The notes beneath the pieces are model-generated. The model ran no database searches, was not told the DNA's origin, and saw only the letters and a program-made list of their open reading frames with translations. This document shows positions 45,609-53,842 of a stretch of 64,000 nucleotides of DNA, in pieces. This DNA comes from Ancalomicrobiaceae bacterium S20 (GTDB lineage: Bacteria; Pseudomonadota; Alphaproteobacteria; Rhizobiales; Ancalomicrobiaceae): assembly GCA_040269895.1 (NCBI GenBank), contig CP158568.1, positions 4,554,001 to 4,618,000 on the forward strand, in the 5' to 3' direction. A program made the position numbers and the translations under genes. The first letter of the stretch is position 1, and each line of letters begins with the position of its first letter.

Positions 45609-46557
45609 GACGATGGCCGTGCTTGCGGTCGTCGTGATGGTGCCCGTGATCGTGATCATGACTGTGGGCGTGGTCATGACCATGGGCATGATCGTGGCCG
45701 CAACCGCAGCCCGGGCCGTGCTCATGGTGCTCGTGGCCATGATCGTGGCCATGGGAGTGGGCGTGCACGTGATCATGATCGTGGTGGTGATCATGGTGAT
45801 GATGGCCGTGCGCATGGTCATGATCATGAGCGTGATCATGACCGCAACCGCAGTCCGGGCCATGGACATGGGTATGCGCGGTGGCGGCGCGGGCGGCCTG
45901 CCGGGCCTTGCGCCGCTCGATCGCGGCGGCCAGTTCGGCATCGTCGATCGGCGCCTCGCCCGCGTGGGCGTGGCCATGATCGTGGTCGTGGTCGTGGTCG
46001 TGGTGATGATGACCGTGATCGTGATGATCGTGGCCGTGATCATGATCGCGGCCATGCGCATGACCGTGATCGTGATGGTCATGCCCGTGCTCGTGGTCGT
46101 GCTCGTGGCCCTGCACCTGGCCGTGGCCGTAGGCGCCGCCTTCCGGCACGAAGGCGGCCTCGACGAAGCCGATCTGGGCGGTGCCGAGCTTCTTCACCAT
46201 CTCGACCAGCACGTAGTCGTCGCGGATGCGCAGCACGTCCGCGCGGATCTCCGTCGGGGTGTGGCGGTTGCCGAGGTGCCAGGCCACGCGGGTGAGCGCG
46301 AGCGGATCGGTGAAGCGGAACTCGACCAGCCGCTCGGGCTTCGCCTCGATCGTCACGACGAGGCCGTTGTCGAGCCGGTAGCCGTCGCCGTGCCCGATCG
46401 CGGGAACCTCGGCGAGGTCGACCAGGAATTCGAGGCCGTTCCTGCCCTTCATCGTCATGCGGCGGCGGCGGCGGTCCTCGAAATCGAGTTCGACGCTGTC
46501 GACGACCTGATCGGCGGCGAAGCTGCCGGCGAGAGCGGTGGCGGTGGCGCGCATCAT
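45601..46557 (-). CDS. ureE: Urease accessory protein UreE with a long His-rich tail
   Basis: A 318-residue nickel metallochaperone. The normal UreE peptide-binding and metal-binding domains occupy about residues 1-155 ([32 protein letters not shown]). The remaining 160 residues are dominated by His and Asp/Gly, interrupted by one Ala/Arg-rich linker ([18 protein letters not shown]) and two GP[10 protein letters not shown] modules. Most UreE tails have 10-30 residues, so this is unusually long and suggests high nickel storage. The start is two tandem ATGs overlapping the stop of the HTH-DUF29 gene. Confidence 0.93.
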   Translation of the reverse strand: MMRATATALAGSFAADQVVDSVELDFEDRRRRRMTMKGRNGLEFLVDLAEVPAIGHGDGYRLDNGLVVTIEAKPERLVEFRFTDPLALTRVAWHLGNRHTPTEIRADVLRIRDDYVLVEMVKKLGTAQIGFVEAAFVPEGGAYGHGQVQGHEHDHEHGHDHHDHGHAHGRDHDHGHDHHDHGHHHHDHDHDHDHGHAHAGEAPIDDAELAAAIERRKARQAARAATAHTHVHGPDCGCGHDHAHDHDHAHGHHHHDHHHDHDHVHAHSHGHDHGHEHHEHGPGCGCGHDHAHGHDHAHSHDHDHGHHHDDRKHGHRHG

Positions 46558-47216
46558 GGGGAAGTCATGCCTTTCGGAAGAAAGCCCGGATCGAGCAGGC
46601 GCTCGAGAGGATAGGGACATTCCGCCGGAAACATGTCGAGGGCAAGGGCCGTCTCGCGCGCCGCCTGTTCCGAGGCTTCCGCATAGGTCCGCGCCAGAGA
46701 AGCGATGAGATGGTCGTGCAGCGACGGGCTCTCGGCGATCTTGGCGAGGATGCGCGCGCGCTCGGCCGTGACCACGCCGATCGTGCTCTCGGAGGTGCGT
46801 TCCGGCTTCATGCGCCACTTGAGCAGGCGGACGATGATCACCCGGAGCCGGCCGACCACCTCGCCGCGCAGCTTCAGCGCGTCGGCCTCGACCAGATCGG
46901 CGAGCGCCTCCCGGTCGATCGCTGCGACCGGGCCGCGCCTCAGTACGCGCGCCTGCGCCTCGGCCCAGGCGACCCGGTCCTCGGCGCGATCGGGCATCGT
47001 GGGCAATTCGGGTATGGCGCCGTCGGTCTCGGCCGCTTCGTAGAGATCCGGGCGCAGCGCCGCGCGCGAAATGCCGGTCGCGGCGGCGATCTCGGCGACG
47101 CGATCGGCCGGGATCTCCTTCCACTGGTAGATGGCCTGGCGCGTGAGTCCCAGCCGGCGGGCCAGGATCGGTACGCCTCCGACGGATTCGGCCGCGATTC
47201 GGATGATCTCGAGCAT
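46554..47216 (-). CDS. HTH (YdaS/Cro-like) protein fused to a DUF29 domain
   Basis: A 220-residue protein. Residues 1-60 form a Cro/YdaS-type helix-turn-helix ([20 protein letters not shown], then [16 protein letters not shown]). Residues 70-218 match DUF29: an acidic start, then [20 protein letters not shown], a conserved SPSLHDHLI region and the ending [20 protein letters not shown]29 has no known function. Its TGA overlaps the ureE ATG, implying translational coupling. The start was set at the ATG before the HTH; the long upstream frame is Arg-rich. A DNA-binding regulator of urease maturation is an inference. Confidence 0.8.
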   Translation of the reverse strand: MLEIIRIAAESVGGVPILARRLGLTRQAIYQWKEIPADRVAEIAAATGISRAALRPDLYEAAETDGAIPELPTMPDRAEDRVAWAEAQARVLRRGPVAAIDREALADLVEADALKLRGEVVGRLRVIIVRLLKWRMKPERTSESTIGVVTAERARILAKIAESPSLHDHLIASLARTYAEASEQAARETALALDMFPAECPYPLERLLDPGFLPKGMTSP

Positions 47217-47520
47217 CGCCGCGGAAGGTAAGCGGTGGTTGGCGCCTGTCAACGACCGTCCGCGGAGCGAAGTCCGACGGCCTCGTGATCGGCGCCGCCG
47301 GGACGCGGTTGGCGAGGACGGGATCGCGGACCGTTCGCTCCCGCGACCGTCCCCGCTCGGGGGAACATGGCGGGATCGCGGACGTTGCACGGGCTGATCC
47401 GGCCGTCGATCGGCCCGCCGCGGCCCGCAGTCGGTCGTCCGCCGTCATCACGCAGCTGTGACCGGTGACGCCTGCGGAAAGCATCTTGTCCTTATCATAA
47501 GCATGCTTATTATAAGGTCC
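47217..47520. other. Divergent region between the HTH-DUF29 gene and the MarR gene
   Basis: 304 bases. The right end carries the MarR-type operator described separately. The left part should hold the promoter of the HTH-DUF29-ureEFG unit, but no strong -35/-10 pair is clear. No gene is supported. Confidence 0.55.
47491..47516. promoter_or_regulatory. MarR-type operator
   Basis: A 26-bp dyad with a perfect 14-bp core (ATAAGCATGCTTAT) and outer arms CTTAT/ATAAG, 25 of its 26 positions fitting two-fold symmetry apart from one mismatched pair. It ends four bases before the marR ATG, so bound repressor would block its own gene and the efflux genes behind it. Confidence 0.75.
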
Positions 47521-48042
47521 ATGAAACACGCACACTGCACGCCGTCCGGCGATCCGCGCAAGGAGACACTCGTCCTGATCAAGGACGTGTCGCGGCTGAT
47601 GGGAACCTACTTCGACCAGCGTGCCACCGAACACGGCATGACACGGGCGCAATGGGTGCTGCTCGGCCGTCTTTCGCGGCAGGAAGGCCTCACGCAGACC
47701 GAGATGGCCGAGATCCTCGAGATGCAGCCGATCTCGCTCGTTCGTCTGGTCGACAAGCTGACCGAGCAGGGGCTCATCGAGCGGCGGCCGCATCCGACCG
47801 ACCGGCGCGCGAACCTCCTGTTCATCACGGATGCCGGCCGGGCGACGCTCGAGGCCGTGCAGCCGACCGCCGACGACATGCTCGGCCGGATCTTCGACGG
47901 CTTTTCGCCCGCCGATCTCGACCGCCTGAGTGTCGAGCTCGAACGGGTCAAGACCAACATCAAGGACGCCATGGCGCATTTCGCGGCTCAACGCGCCGCG
48001 CCGCGCCGGCACGAAGAAGAGAGAGAAGCCCATGTCCGCTGA
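47521..48042 (+). CDS. MarR family transcriptional regulator
   Basis: A 173-residue winged-helix regulator. The recognition region is [20 protein letters not shown] and the wing is [19 protein letters not shown]; both are typical MarR. It most resembles regulators of EmrAB-type efflux pumps. The ATG immediately follows a palindromic operator, implying autoregulation. Its end overlaps the emrA-like gene by 11 bases, so both are expressed together and the pump should be induced by a ligand that releases MarR. Confidence 0.9.
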   Translation: MKHAHCTPSGDPRKETLVLIKDVSRLMGTYFDQRATEHGMTRAQWVLLGRLSRQEGLTQTEMAEILEMQPISLVRLVDKLTEQGLIERRPHPTDRRANLLFITDAGRATLEAVQPTADDMLGRIFDGFSPADLDRLSVELERVKTNIKDAMAHFAAQRAAPRRHEEEREAHVR

Positions 48043-49288
48043 CGGCAATCCCGCCCGGGAGACCGTGCCCGCGGCGCCCGCCCCGAACAATCCGCCCTCT
48101 ACCGATCGGGCTCCGAATGCGCCCGCTTCGGCGCCCGGCGCCGTCGCGCCGAGCGCGGTGGCGGCGGAGCCCTCCGGCACGCCGCCGGTGAAGCGCAGCA
48201 AGCGTTCGCCGGTCCGGTTCCTGCTGATGGTGGCGATCCCGCTCGCGGTCGTTGCCGGTGGCGCCTGGATGTATCTCCAGGGCGGCCGCTACATCACGAC
48301 CGACAACGCACAGGTCGGCGCCGAGAAGGTGCTCATCACGCCGGACGTCTCCGGTCGGGTGATTTCGGTCGCCGTCACCGAGGGTCAGGCGCTGAAGCCC
48401 GGTGATCCGCTCCTCGCCATCGATCCGGTGCCGTATCAGATCGCCGTCCGCGAGGCGGAAGCCAAGCTCGACAGCGTCCGGACCGACTTCGCCAACCTGA
48501 AGGCCTCGTTCGGCAGCCTCGATCGCCAGATCGCGCTCGCCGACGAGACCATCAAGCTGCGCGAGGCCGATCTCGACCGCAAACAGCAGCTCGCCGGCAA
48601 CCGCGTCGGCACGCAGGCCGATGTCGATCAGGCGCGGCTCGCCGTGACTGCCGCCCGCACCCAGGCCGAGTTGCTGCGCCAGCAGCGCGTCAATGTGCTG
48701 AACCAGATCGTCGGCGATCCGAACCTGCCGATCGTGAAGTTCCCGGCCTACATGCAGGCGCAGGCCGAGCTCGACAAGGCGCGGCGCGATCTCGACAACA
48801 CGACGATCCGCTCGCCGATCGCCGGCACGGCGACGCAGGTCGCCTCGATCCAGCTCGGTCGCTATCTGACCGCCGGCACGGCGATCTTCGCGATCGTGGG
48901 CCGCGACGATACCTGGGTCGACGCCAATCCGAAGGAGACCGACCTCACCTACGTGCGGCCGGGACAGGCGGCGACGGTGACCGTCGACGCCTATCCGGAT
49001 CGGGTCTGGCACGGCACCGTCGAGGCGATCGCGCCGGGCACCGGCGCGCAGTTCTCGATCCTGCCGGCGCAGAACGCCTCGGGCAACTGGGTGAAGGTCG
49101 TGCAGCGGATCCCGGTCCGCGTCGCCTTCGCGCCCGGCGAGGACGTCGGCGCGCTGCGCGCCGGCATGAGCGCCTATGTCTCGATCGACACCGGCCGGCA
49201 GCGTTCGCTGCAGGGCGTGGTCGGCGGCCTGTTCGACTTCGGAACCGCCCATGCGCAAGACGTGGCGGAGGCGGCCCCCCACCGCTGA
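48032..49288 (+). CDS. HlyD/EmrA-family periplasmic adaptor
   Basis: A 418-residue membrane fusion protein. An Ala/Pro-rich cytosolic segment (about 55 residues) precedes one helix ([20 protein letters not shown]). The periplasmic part has a lipoyl half ([20 protein letters not shown]), a coiled-coil hairpin (about residues 140-250), the second lipoyl half ([13 protein letters not shown]) and a beta-barrel. It would link the EmrB-type transporter to the outer-membrane channel. The ending [15 protein letters not shown] is less conserved. The partner gene follows after a 302-base gap. Confidence 0.9.
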   Translation: MSADGNPARETVPAAPAPNNPPSTDRAPNAPASAPGAVAPSAVAAEPSGTPPVKRSKRSPVRFLLMVAIPLAVVAGGAWMYLQGGRYITTDNAQVGAEKVLITPDVSGRVISVAVTEGQALKPGDPLLAIDPVPYQIAVREAEAKLDSVRTDFANLKASFGSLDRQIALADETIKLREADLDRKQQLAGNRVGTQADVDQARLAVTAARTQAELLRQQRVNVLNQIVGDPNLPIVKFPAYMQAQAELDKARRDLDNTTIRSPIAGTATQVASIQLGRYLTAGTAIFAIVGRDDTWVDANPKETDLTYVRPGQAATVTVDAYPDRVWHGTVEAIAPGTGAQFSILPAQNASGNWVKVVQRIPVRVAFAPGEDVGALRAGMSAYVSIDTGRQRSLQGVVGGLFDFGTAHAQDVAEAAPHR

Positions 49289-49381
49289 CGCCAACGCCGG
49301 CCGGTCGTCTCGCTGACCCCGAGCGATCCGGTCCGAACGGTTCCCCCGCACCGGTCGGCTTCTCCGAGCCGGCCGGAGCCT

Positions 49382-49420
49382 GGTTCGATCGAAAACGGTG
49401 ATCGCCGTTTCGATCGAACC
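49382..49420 (+). promoter_or_regulatory. Long stem-loop after the adaptor gene
   Basis: 13-bp perfect arms (GGTTCGATCGAAA / TTTCGATCGAACC) plus three inner pairs and a one-base bulge, loop TGATCG. There is no following T-run. It contains the self-complementary TTCGATCGAA on each arm, so it can also form alternative structures. Confidence 0.6.
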
Positions 49421-49448
49421 CCTTTCTCGAGTCGTGGTCAAATCAATC

Positions 49449-49475
49449 AAACGGATGCAGGAAGCATCCGTCTGA
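49449..49475 (+). terminator. Hairpin with T-run between emrA- and emrB-like genes
   Basis: An 8-bp stem ACGGATGC / GCATCCGT with loop AGGAA, flanked by partly pairing TCA/TGA and followed by TTTT. It looks like an intrinsic terminator placed inside the presumed operon. Confidence 0.55.
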
Positions 49476-49486
49476 TTTTGACCACC

Positions 49487-49528
49487 GGCGAGGTCCGCGC
49501 GCCCCCACCCGCGGACCTCGCCATTTTT
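49487..49528 (+). terminator. Strong intrinsic terminator between emrA- and emrB-like genes
   Basis: A 13-bp perfect stem (GGCGAGGTCCGCG / CGCGGACCTCGCC), a 10-base loop and then ATTTTT. It is the most convincing intrinsic terminator in the window, just 63 bases before the transporter start. Confidence 0.8.
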
Positions 49529-49590
49529 CTTCTCGCATTGCCGAGCGCGCCGGCGAGCCGACGTCGCCCCCGACGAAGGTGATGACACCC

Positions 49591-51192
49591 ATGTCTTCAA
49601 CTGACACGGCCTCGACCGAGACCTCCGCATCTGCGGCTTCCTCAACCCGGCCTTCTGCCGCCGCCCCCAAGCGCAGCGCGTCCTCGACGCGGGCGCTGCT
49701 CACCGTCTGTCTGATGACGGCGACGATCATGCAGGCGCTCGACACCACGATCGCCAACGTCGCGCTGCCCTACATGCAGGGTTCGCTGTCGGCGACGCAG
49801 GATCAGGTCAACTGGGTGCTGACCTCCTACATCGTCGCCGCCGCGATCATGACCGCGCCGGTCGGCTGGCTGTCGGGCCGGTTCGGCCGCAAGAAGGTGT
49901 TCATCATCTGCGCGGCCGGCTTCACCGTCGCCTCGATGCTGTGCGGGCTCGCGCAATCGATCACCGAGATGGTGCTCTACCGCCTGCTCCAGGGCGTGTT
50001 CGGCGCCGCGCTGGTGCCGCTGTCGCAGTCGGTGATGATGGACATCTACCCGGCCGAGAAGCGCGGTCAGGCCATGGCGATCTGGGGCATGGGCGTCATG
50101 CTCGGCCCGATCATGGGACCGACCCTCGGCGGCTGGCTGACCGACCAGTATTCCTGGCGCTGGGTGTTCTTCGTCAATCTGCCGTTCGGCATCGCCACCG
50201 TGCTCGGCCTGATGGCCTTCATGGAGGAGAGCGAGACGCGCGCGACCGTCCGGTTCGACTGGCTCGGCTTCGCGACGCTGTCGATCGGCATCGGCGCGCT
50301 GCAGCTGATGCTCGATCGCGGCGAGAGCATCGGCTGGTTCGAGGCACAGGAGATCTGGATCGAGGCGATCATCGCCGCCTTCGGGCTCTACCTGTTCATC
50401 GCGCACTCGCTGACCGCCGAGCGGCCCTTCATCCCGATGCAGATCTTCAGGGATCGCAACTTCGCGATCGGCGTGCTGTTCATGTTCGTGGTTGGCATCA
50501 TCCTGCTCGCCACCATGGCGCTGATCACGCCCTATCTGCAGAACCTGATGGGCTATCCGGTGCTGTCGGCCGGCTTCCTGCTCGGCACGCGCGGCGTCGG
50601 CACACTGGTCGCGATGATGGTGGTCGGGCGTCTGCTCGCCTTCATCGATGCGCGAATCCTGATCTTCCTCGGCCTCGTCGCGCAGACCGTGTCGATCTAC
50701 GAACTGGTCTGGATGACGCCGGAGACCTCGGCCTTCACGATCGTGTGGACCTCGGTCGTGCAGGGCGTCGGCCTCGGCCTCGTGTTCGTGCCGCTCAACA
50801 CGGTCGCCTTCGCGACGCTGCCGGCGCAGTACCGCACCGATGCGACCGGCGTGTGGACGCTGATCCGCAACATGGGCAGCGCGATCGGCGTCTCGATCGT
50901 GATCGCGGAGCTGACCTCGACCGCGACGCTGATGCACGCGCGGCTGACCGAACTGGTCACGCCGTGGAACCTCGGCCTCGCCGCGATGAAGGGCACGTTG
51001 CTCGATCCTGCGACCGATACCGGCCGCGCCCTGCTCGATCAGATGGTGACGCTGCAGGCGACGATCATCTCCTACTCGAACGACTACCTGCTGATGACGC
51101 TCATCGGTCTGGCGACCTTCCCGCTGCTCCTGCTCATGAAGGGCTCCAAGCAGAGCGGCAAGATCGACACCAGCCACGCCATCGCGGACTGA
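49591..51192 (+). CDS. DHA2-family MFS drug efflux transporter (EmrB-like)
   Basis: A 533-residue major facilitator with 14 predicted helices, DHA2 type. The first helix has MQALDTTIANVALPYM, the family motif D1; GWLSGRFGRKKVF is motif A, and GWLTDQYSWRWVFFVNLPFG is the conserved helix 5-6 region. It would export hydrophobic compounds together with the HlyD-type adaptor. A GGTGAT site sits 7 bases before this ATG; an ATG 9 bases upstream is an alternative. The MarR regulator at the start of the locus probably controls it, at least through the adaptor transcript. Confidence 0.92.
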   Translation: MSSTDTASTETSASAASSTRPSAAAPKRSASSTRALLTVCLMTATIMQALDTTIANVALPYMQGSLSATQDQVNWVLTSYIVAAAIMTAPVGWLSGRFGRKKVFIICAAGFTVASMLCGLAQSITEMVLYRLLQGVFGAALVPLSQSVMMDIYPAEKRGQAMAIWGMGVMLGPIMGPTLGGWLTDQYSWRWVFFVNLPFGIATVLGLMAFMEESETRATVRFDWLGFATLSIGIGALQLMLDRGESIGWFEAQEIWIEAIIAAFGLYLFIAHSLTAERPFIPMQIFRDRNFAIGVLFMFVVGIILLATMALITPYLQNLMGYPVLSAGFLLGTRGVGTLVAMMVVGRLLAFIDARILIFLGLVAQTVSIYELVWMTPETSAFTIVWTSVVQGVGLGLVFVPLNTVAFATLPAQYRTDATGVWTLIRNMGSAIGVSIVIAELTSTATLMHARLTELVTPWNLGLAAMKGTLLDPATDTGRALLDQMVTLQATIISYSNDYLLMTLIGLATFPLLLLMKGSKQSGKIDTSHAIAD

Positions 51193-51501
51193 CAGTGATC
51201 GCTCGCCGATACGGCCCGCGCGCCGGCCCTTGTGGCGCGGCGCGTGGGCCGCTTTGTGTGGCCGGAACGGCGGTGTTTGGTCGAAGGTCGATCTCCTGCG
51301 TCATCTCGCCAATATTTTCAGGTGCTTCTCTGTTTGCTCTTGCGAAAATCGATCATTCCTGACGAAACGTGATTGAAATATTCGCGGGGTGATGTCCTGC
51401 GGAATTGCTTTCGGCAATTGTCAGTTCGGCGACATCTTCGTTCTGTCGTAGTTCTGAGTGCGCCCTTGAGCAAAATTGCATCTTCTAATGGCGAGGTCTC
51501 G
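51193..51501. other. Intergenic region between the emrB-like gene and the DUF805 gene
   Basis: 309 bases. The first part holds a GC-rich hairpin (described as terminator). The second half, from about 51290, is AT-richer than its surroundings and probably contains the promoter for the DUF805 gene; I do not see a clean pair of elements. No small gene is supported. Confidence 0.5.
51212..51256 (+). terminator. Terminator of the emrB-like gene
   Basis: A 13-bp stem (CGGCCCGCGCGCC / GGCGCGTGGGCCG, one G-T pair) and then CTTTG. The T-run is short, so the call rests mainly on the stem and its location 20 bases past the stop. Confidence 0.5.
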
Positions 51502-51894
51502 ATGATCAACGTTCTTTTTTCCTTTCAGGGTCGTATCAACCGCGCGAAAGTCTGGCTGGCGTTTCTGGCCTGGATCGTAATTTCGGCGGTTGCCGGCGCG
51601 ATCATCATGGCGGTGATGCCGGCGATCCCGGCCGATGGCGGCGAGGAAGCGCTCGCCAGCATGGGCGGCGCGCTGATCCCGGCCGGCGTGGTCGGCTTCA
51701 TCTATGTGATCGTCGCGGTCTGGTCGGGCCTCGCCATCGGCATCAAGCGCTTCCACGATCGCGACAAGTCGGGCTGGTGGGTGCTGATCCAGTTCGTGCC
51801 GATCGTCGGTCCGATCTGGTACTTCGTCGAGGTGTTCTGCCTGCGCGGCACGCCGGGCCCGAACCGCTTCGGCCTCGATCCGCTGCAGATGTGA
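51502..51894 (+). CDS. DUF805 domain-containing membrane protein
   Basis: A 130-residue inner membrane protein. It has the DUF805 start LFSFQGRINRAKVWLAFLAW, three to four helices and the signature IGIKRFHDRDKSGWWVLIQF, with an ending typical of the family (CLRGTPGPNRFGLDP). Function is unknown across the family. A GAGG site precedes the ATG. It stands alone, flanked by a terminator on each side. Confidence 0.9.
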   Translation: MINVLFSFQGRINRAKVWLAFLAWIVISAVAGAIIMAVMPAIPADGGEEALASMGGALIPAGVVGFIYVIVAVWSGLAIGIKRFHDRDKSGWWVLIQFVPIVGPIWYFVEVFCLRGTPGPNRFGLDPLQM

Positions 51895-51926
51895 GCCGGC
51901 ACTCCGGCATCACGTGAAACGACAGG

Positions 51927-51956
51927 AAGGCGCTCCCGCGAGGGGGCGCCTTTTTT
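51927..51956 (+). terminator. Intrinsic terminator of the DUF805 gene
   Basis: An 11-bp stem (AAGGCGCTCCC / GGGGGCGCCTT, one G-T pair), a 4-base loop GCGA, then TTTTTT. It is a textbook terminator 33 bases past the stop codon. Confidence 0.88.
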
Positions 51957-52075
51957 GCACGGCACCGCGGCGTCGGTGATGCAGCACCGCGGCCGACGGC
52001 CTGCTATAGCTCTGCGGCAACTCCCCTTCTTCGGCCTGCTCTGCCGGGCCATCCCCCACCCATCGAGGTCTTCCC

Positions 52076-53128
52076 ATGGAACGTCGCCGTCTCGGCCGTA
52101 CGGATCTCCACGTCAGCGCGATCTGCCTCGGCACCATGACCTGGGGCGAGCAGAACACCGAGGCCGAGGGCCACGAACAGCTCGACCACGCCTTTGCCCG
52201 CGGCATCAACTTCCTCGACACCGCCGAGATGTATGCGATCCCGCCGAAGCCGGAGACGCAGGGGCGGACCGAGGAGATCATCGGCACCTGGCTGAAGAAG
52301 CGGGCCAAGCGCGACGACGTCATCGTCGCGACGAAGATCGCCGGTCGCTCCGACATGAACTGGATGCGCGACGCCAAGGAGCCGGCGCGGCTGACCAAGG
52401 CGCATGTCGACGAAGCGGTATCGAAGAGCCTCAAGCGGCTGCAGACCGACTACATCGACCTTTATCAGGTGCACTGGCCCGAGCGTCGGGTGCCCACCTT
52501 CGGATCGAATTCGATGGTGTGGCGCGATTCGGGCCGCGATGCCGACGAGACGCCGATTGCGGATACGCTCGCCGCTCTCGATGTCCATGTCCGCGCCGGC
52601 CGCATCCGCCATGTCGGCCTCTCCAACGAGACGTCCTGGGGCGTGATGAAGTGGCTGGCGGCATCTGACGCGGCCGGCCAGGCGCGCGTCCAGTCGATCC
52701 AGAACGCCTATTCGCTGGTCAACCGCACCTTCGAGGTCAATCTGGCCGAGACCTGCCTGCGCGAGGAGGTCGGCCTGCTCGCCTATTCGCCGCTGGCGCA
52801 GGGTTACCTGACCGGCAAGTACCGGGACGGCGCGCTGCCGGCCGGTGCGCGCAAGACGCTGTTCAACCGGCTGCAGCGCTATGAAAAGCCGGGTTCGCAG
52901 GAGGCGATCGCGGCCTATTGCGACCTCGCCGCCGAGCTCGGCCTGACGCCGACCGCCCTGGCGCTGGCCTTCGTGACGTCGCGGCCGTTCGTGACCTCGA
53001 ACATCATCGGCGCGACGTCGATGGCGCAGCTCGAGGAGAACCTCGCGACGCTCGACGTCAAGATCACGCCCGAGATCGAGGCGAGGATCGACGCGATCCA
53101 TCTGCGCTGGACCAATCCCTGCCCGTGA
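52076..53128 (+). CDS. NADP(H)-dependent aldo/keto reductase (Tas-like)
   Basis: A 350-residue TIM-barrel oxidoreductase. The AKR signatures are present: FLDTAEMYAIPP (catalytic Asp and Tyr), the Lys in VIVATKIAGR, and the His in YQVHWPER. The length and MERRRLGRTDLHVSAICLGTMTWG start resemble E. coli Tas. The family reduces aldehydes and ketones with NADPH. GAGG lies 6 bases before the ATG. It is monocistronic and ends at a strong bidirectional terminator. Confidence 0.92.
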   Translation: MERRRLGRTDLHVSAICLGTMTWGEQNTEAEGHEQLDHAFARGINFLDTAEMYAIPPKPETQGRTEEIIGTWLKKRAKRDDVIVATKIAGRSDMNWMRDAKEPARLTKAHVDEAVSKSLKRLQTDYIDLYQVHWPERRVPTFGSNSMVWRDSGRDADETPIADTLAALDVHVRAGRIRHVGLSNETSWGVMKWLAASDAAGQARVQSIQNAYSLVNRTFEVNLAETCLREEVGLLAYSPLAQGYLTGKYRDGALPAGARKTLFNRLQRYEKPGSQEAIAAYCDLAAELGLTPTALALAFVTSRPFVTSNIIGATSMAQLEENLATLDVKITPEIEARIDAIHLRWTNPCP

Positions 53129-53161
53129 TCGGGTGCGGGCACGATTGCTGATCACAACGAG

Positions 53162-53192
53162 AAGGCCGGCCGCGGGGAACGCGGCCGGCCTT
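53162..53192. terminator. Bidirectional terminator between the aldo/keto reductase and CAP genes
   Basis: A 13-bp perfect stem (AAGGCCGGCCGCG / CGCGGCCGGCCTT) with a 5-base loop, between convergent genes; AA at one end and TT at the other allow short U-runs in both directions. Confidence 0.75.
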
Positions 53193-53226
53193 GCTGTTTC
53201 GGCTCGTAGAGCGGGGTGTGCCCGAC

Positions 53227-53763
53227 TTACTGCGGGTCGACGACCACCAGGGCCCAGAAGATCTGGTACTTCGAGCTCGGCGCGTGCGAGATGGCGAGGC
53301 CGATGCGGGTCGCGCGGCTGTCGAGCATGGTGGCGTTGTGGACCTTGGAGTCGCGCCAGCCGGAAAAGGCCTCGGCGAAGGTGCGATAGCCGGCGGAGAA
53401 ATTGGCGGCGAAGGTCTTGTAGGGCACGCCGGCGGCTTTCAGCGCCGGACCGAGCTGGCCTTCCTCGACCGAATGGACGCGGTCGTTGGCGGCCATCCGA
53501 TCGGCCTGCGCCTTGGCGACGCGGGTCAGCGTCTCGTCCCAGACGAGCGGGCGCAGGCCGTTGTTGGCGCGGTACTGGTTGATCATCGACAGCGAGGAGC
53601 CGGGATCGAGCTGCCGGCCGCCGATGTCCAGGCGCTGGTAGAACGGCGGGATCTGCGCCGGTTCGACGGGCGAGCGCGAGCAGGCGGCGAGCGCGAGGCC
53701 GGCGGCGACGAGGGCGAGCACCGCAACCGTGGGGGCGGCGCGGCGGGTCGGCTTGGTGTCCAT
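53227..53763 (-). CDS. CAP (SCP/PR1) domain lipoprotein
   Basis: A 178-residue exported protein. The signal sequence (TVAVLALVAAGLALAAC) ends in a lipobox LAAC, so Cys28 is likely lipidated. The CAP domain follows: SMINQYRANNGLRPLVWDET, then the HS in DRVHSVEE and WRDSKVHNATMLD, the last being the family signature. Bacterial CAP proteins of this SCP-like type are of unclear function, possibly cell-wall or lipid binding. It is convergent with the reductase gene and lies behind the mscS gene on the same strand (about 80 bases). Confidence 0.87.
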   Translation of the reverse strand: MDTKPTRRAAPTVAVLALVAAGLALAACSRSPVEPAQIPPFYQRLDIGGRQLDPGSSLSMINQYRANNGLRPLVWDETLTRVAKAQADRMAANDRVHSVEEGQLGPALKAAGVPYKTFAANFSAGYRTFAEAFSGWRDSKVHNATMLDSRATRIGLAISHAPSSKYQIFWALVVVDPQ

Positions 53764-53842
53764 CGGACGAAATCCTGATCAGCGGGGGATGGGGCGCCGC
53801 GGGCGGGTCGTCCGCGGGGATCTCTTCGATACGCGTGTGTCG

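Larger units (their letters stand above)
49289..49590. other. Gap between the emrA- and emrB-like genes with three stem-loops
   Basis: These 302 bases separate two genes that are normally adjacent. They hold three consecutive hairpins at about 49382-49420, 49449-49475 and 49487-49522; the last two have T-runs. No gene is seen. The stems could attenuate or terminate transcription between adaptor and transporter, or this may mark a promoter for the transporter alone. Confidence 0.75.

Noticed and set aside
45478-46614. A plus-strand open frame of 378 codons with long Val/Ile/Met-rich stretches resembling a membrane protein
   Set aside because: It is the antisense of the ureE His/Asp/Gly repeats; GAC/CAC codons read backwards give GTC/GTG/ATG-type codons. 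There is no ribosome-binding site and UreE/UreF on the other strand are unmistakable.
45601-48201. A single 866-codon minus-strand frame covering ureE and the region upstream
   Set aside because: Only the last 318 residues are conserved (UreE). The rest overlaps marR, the adaptor and the HTH-DUF29 gene antisense or out of frame.
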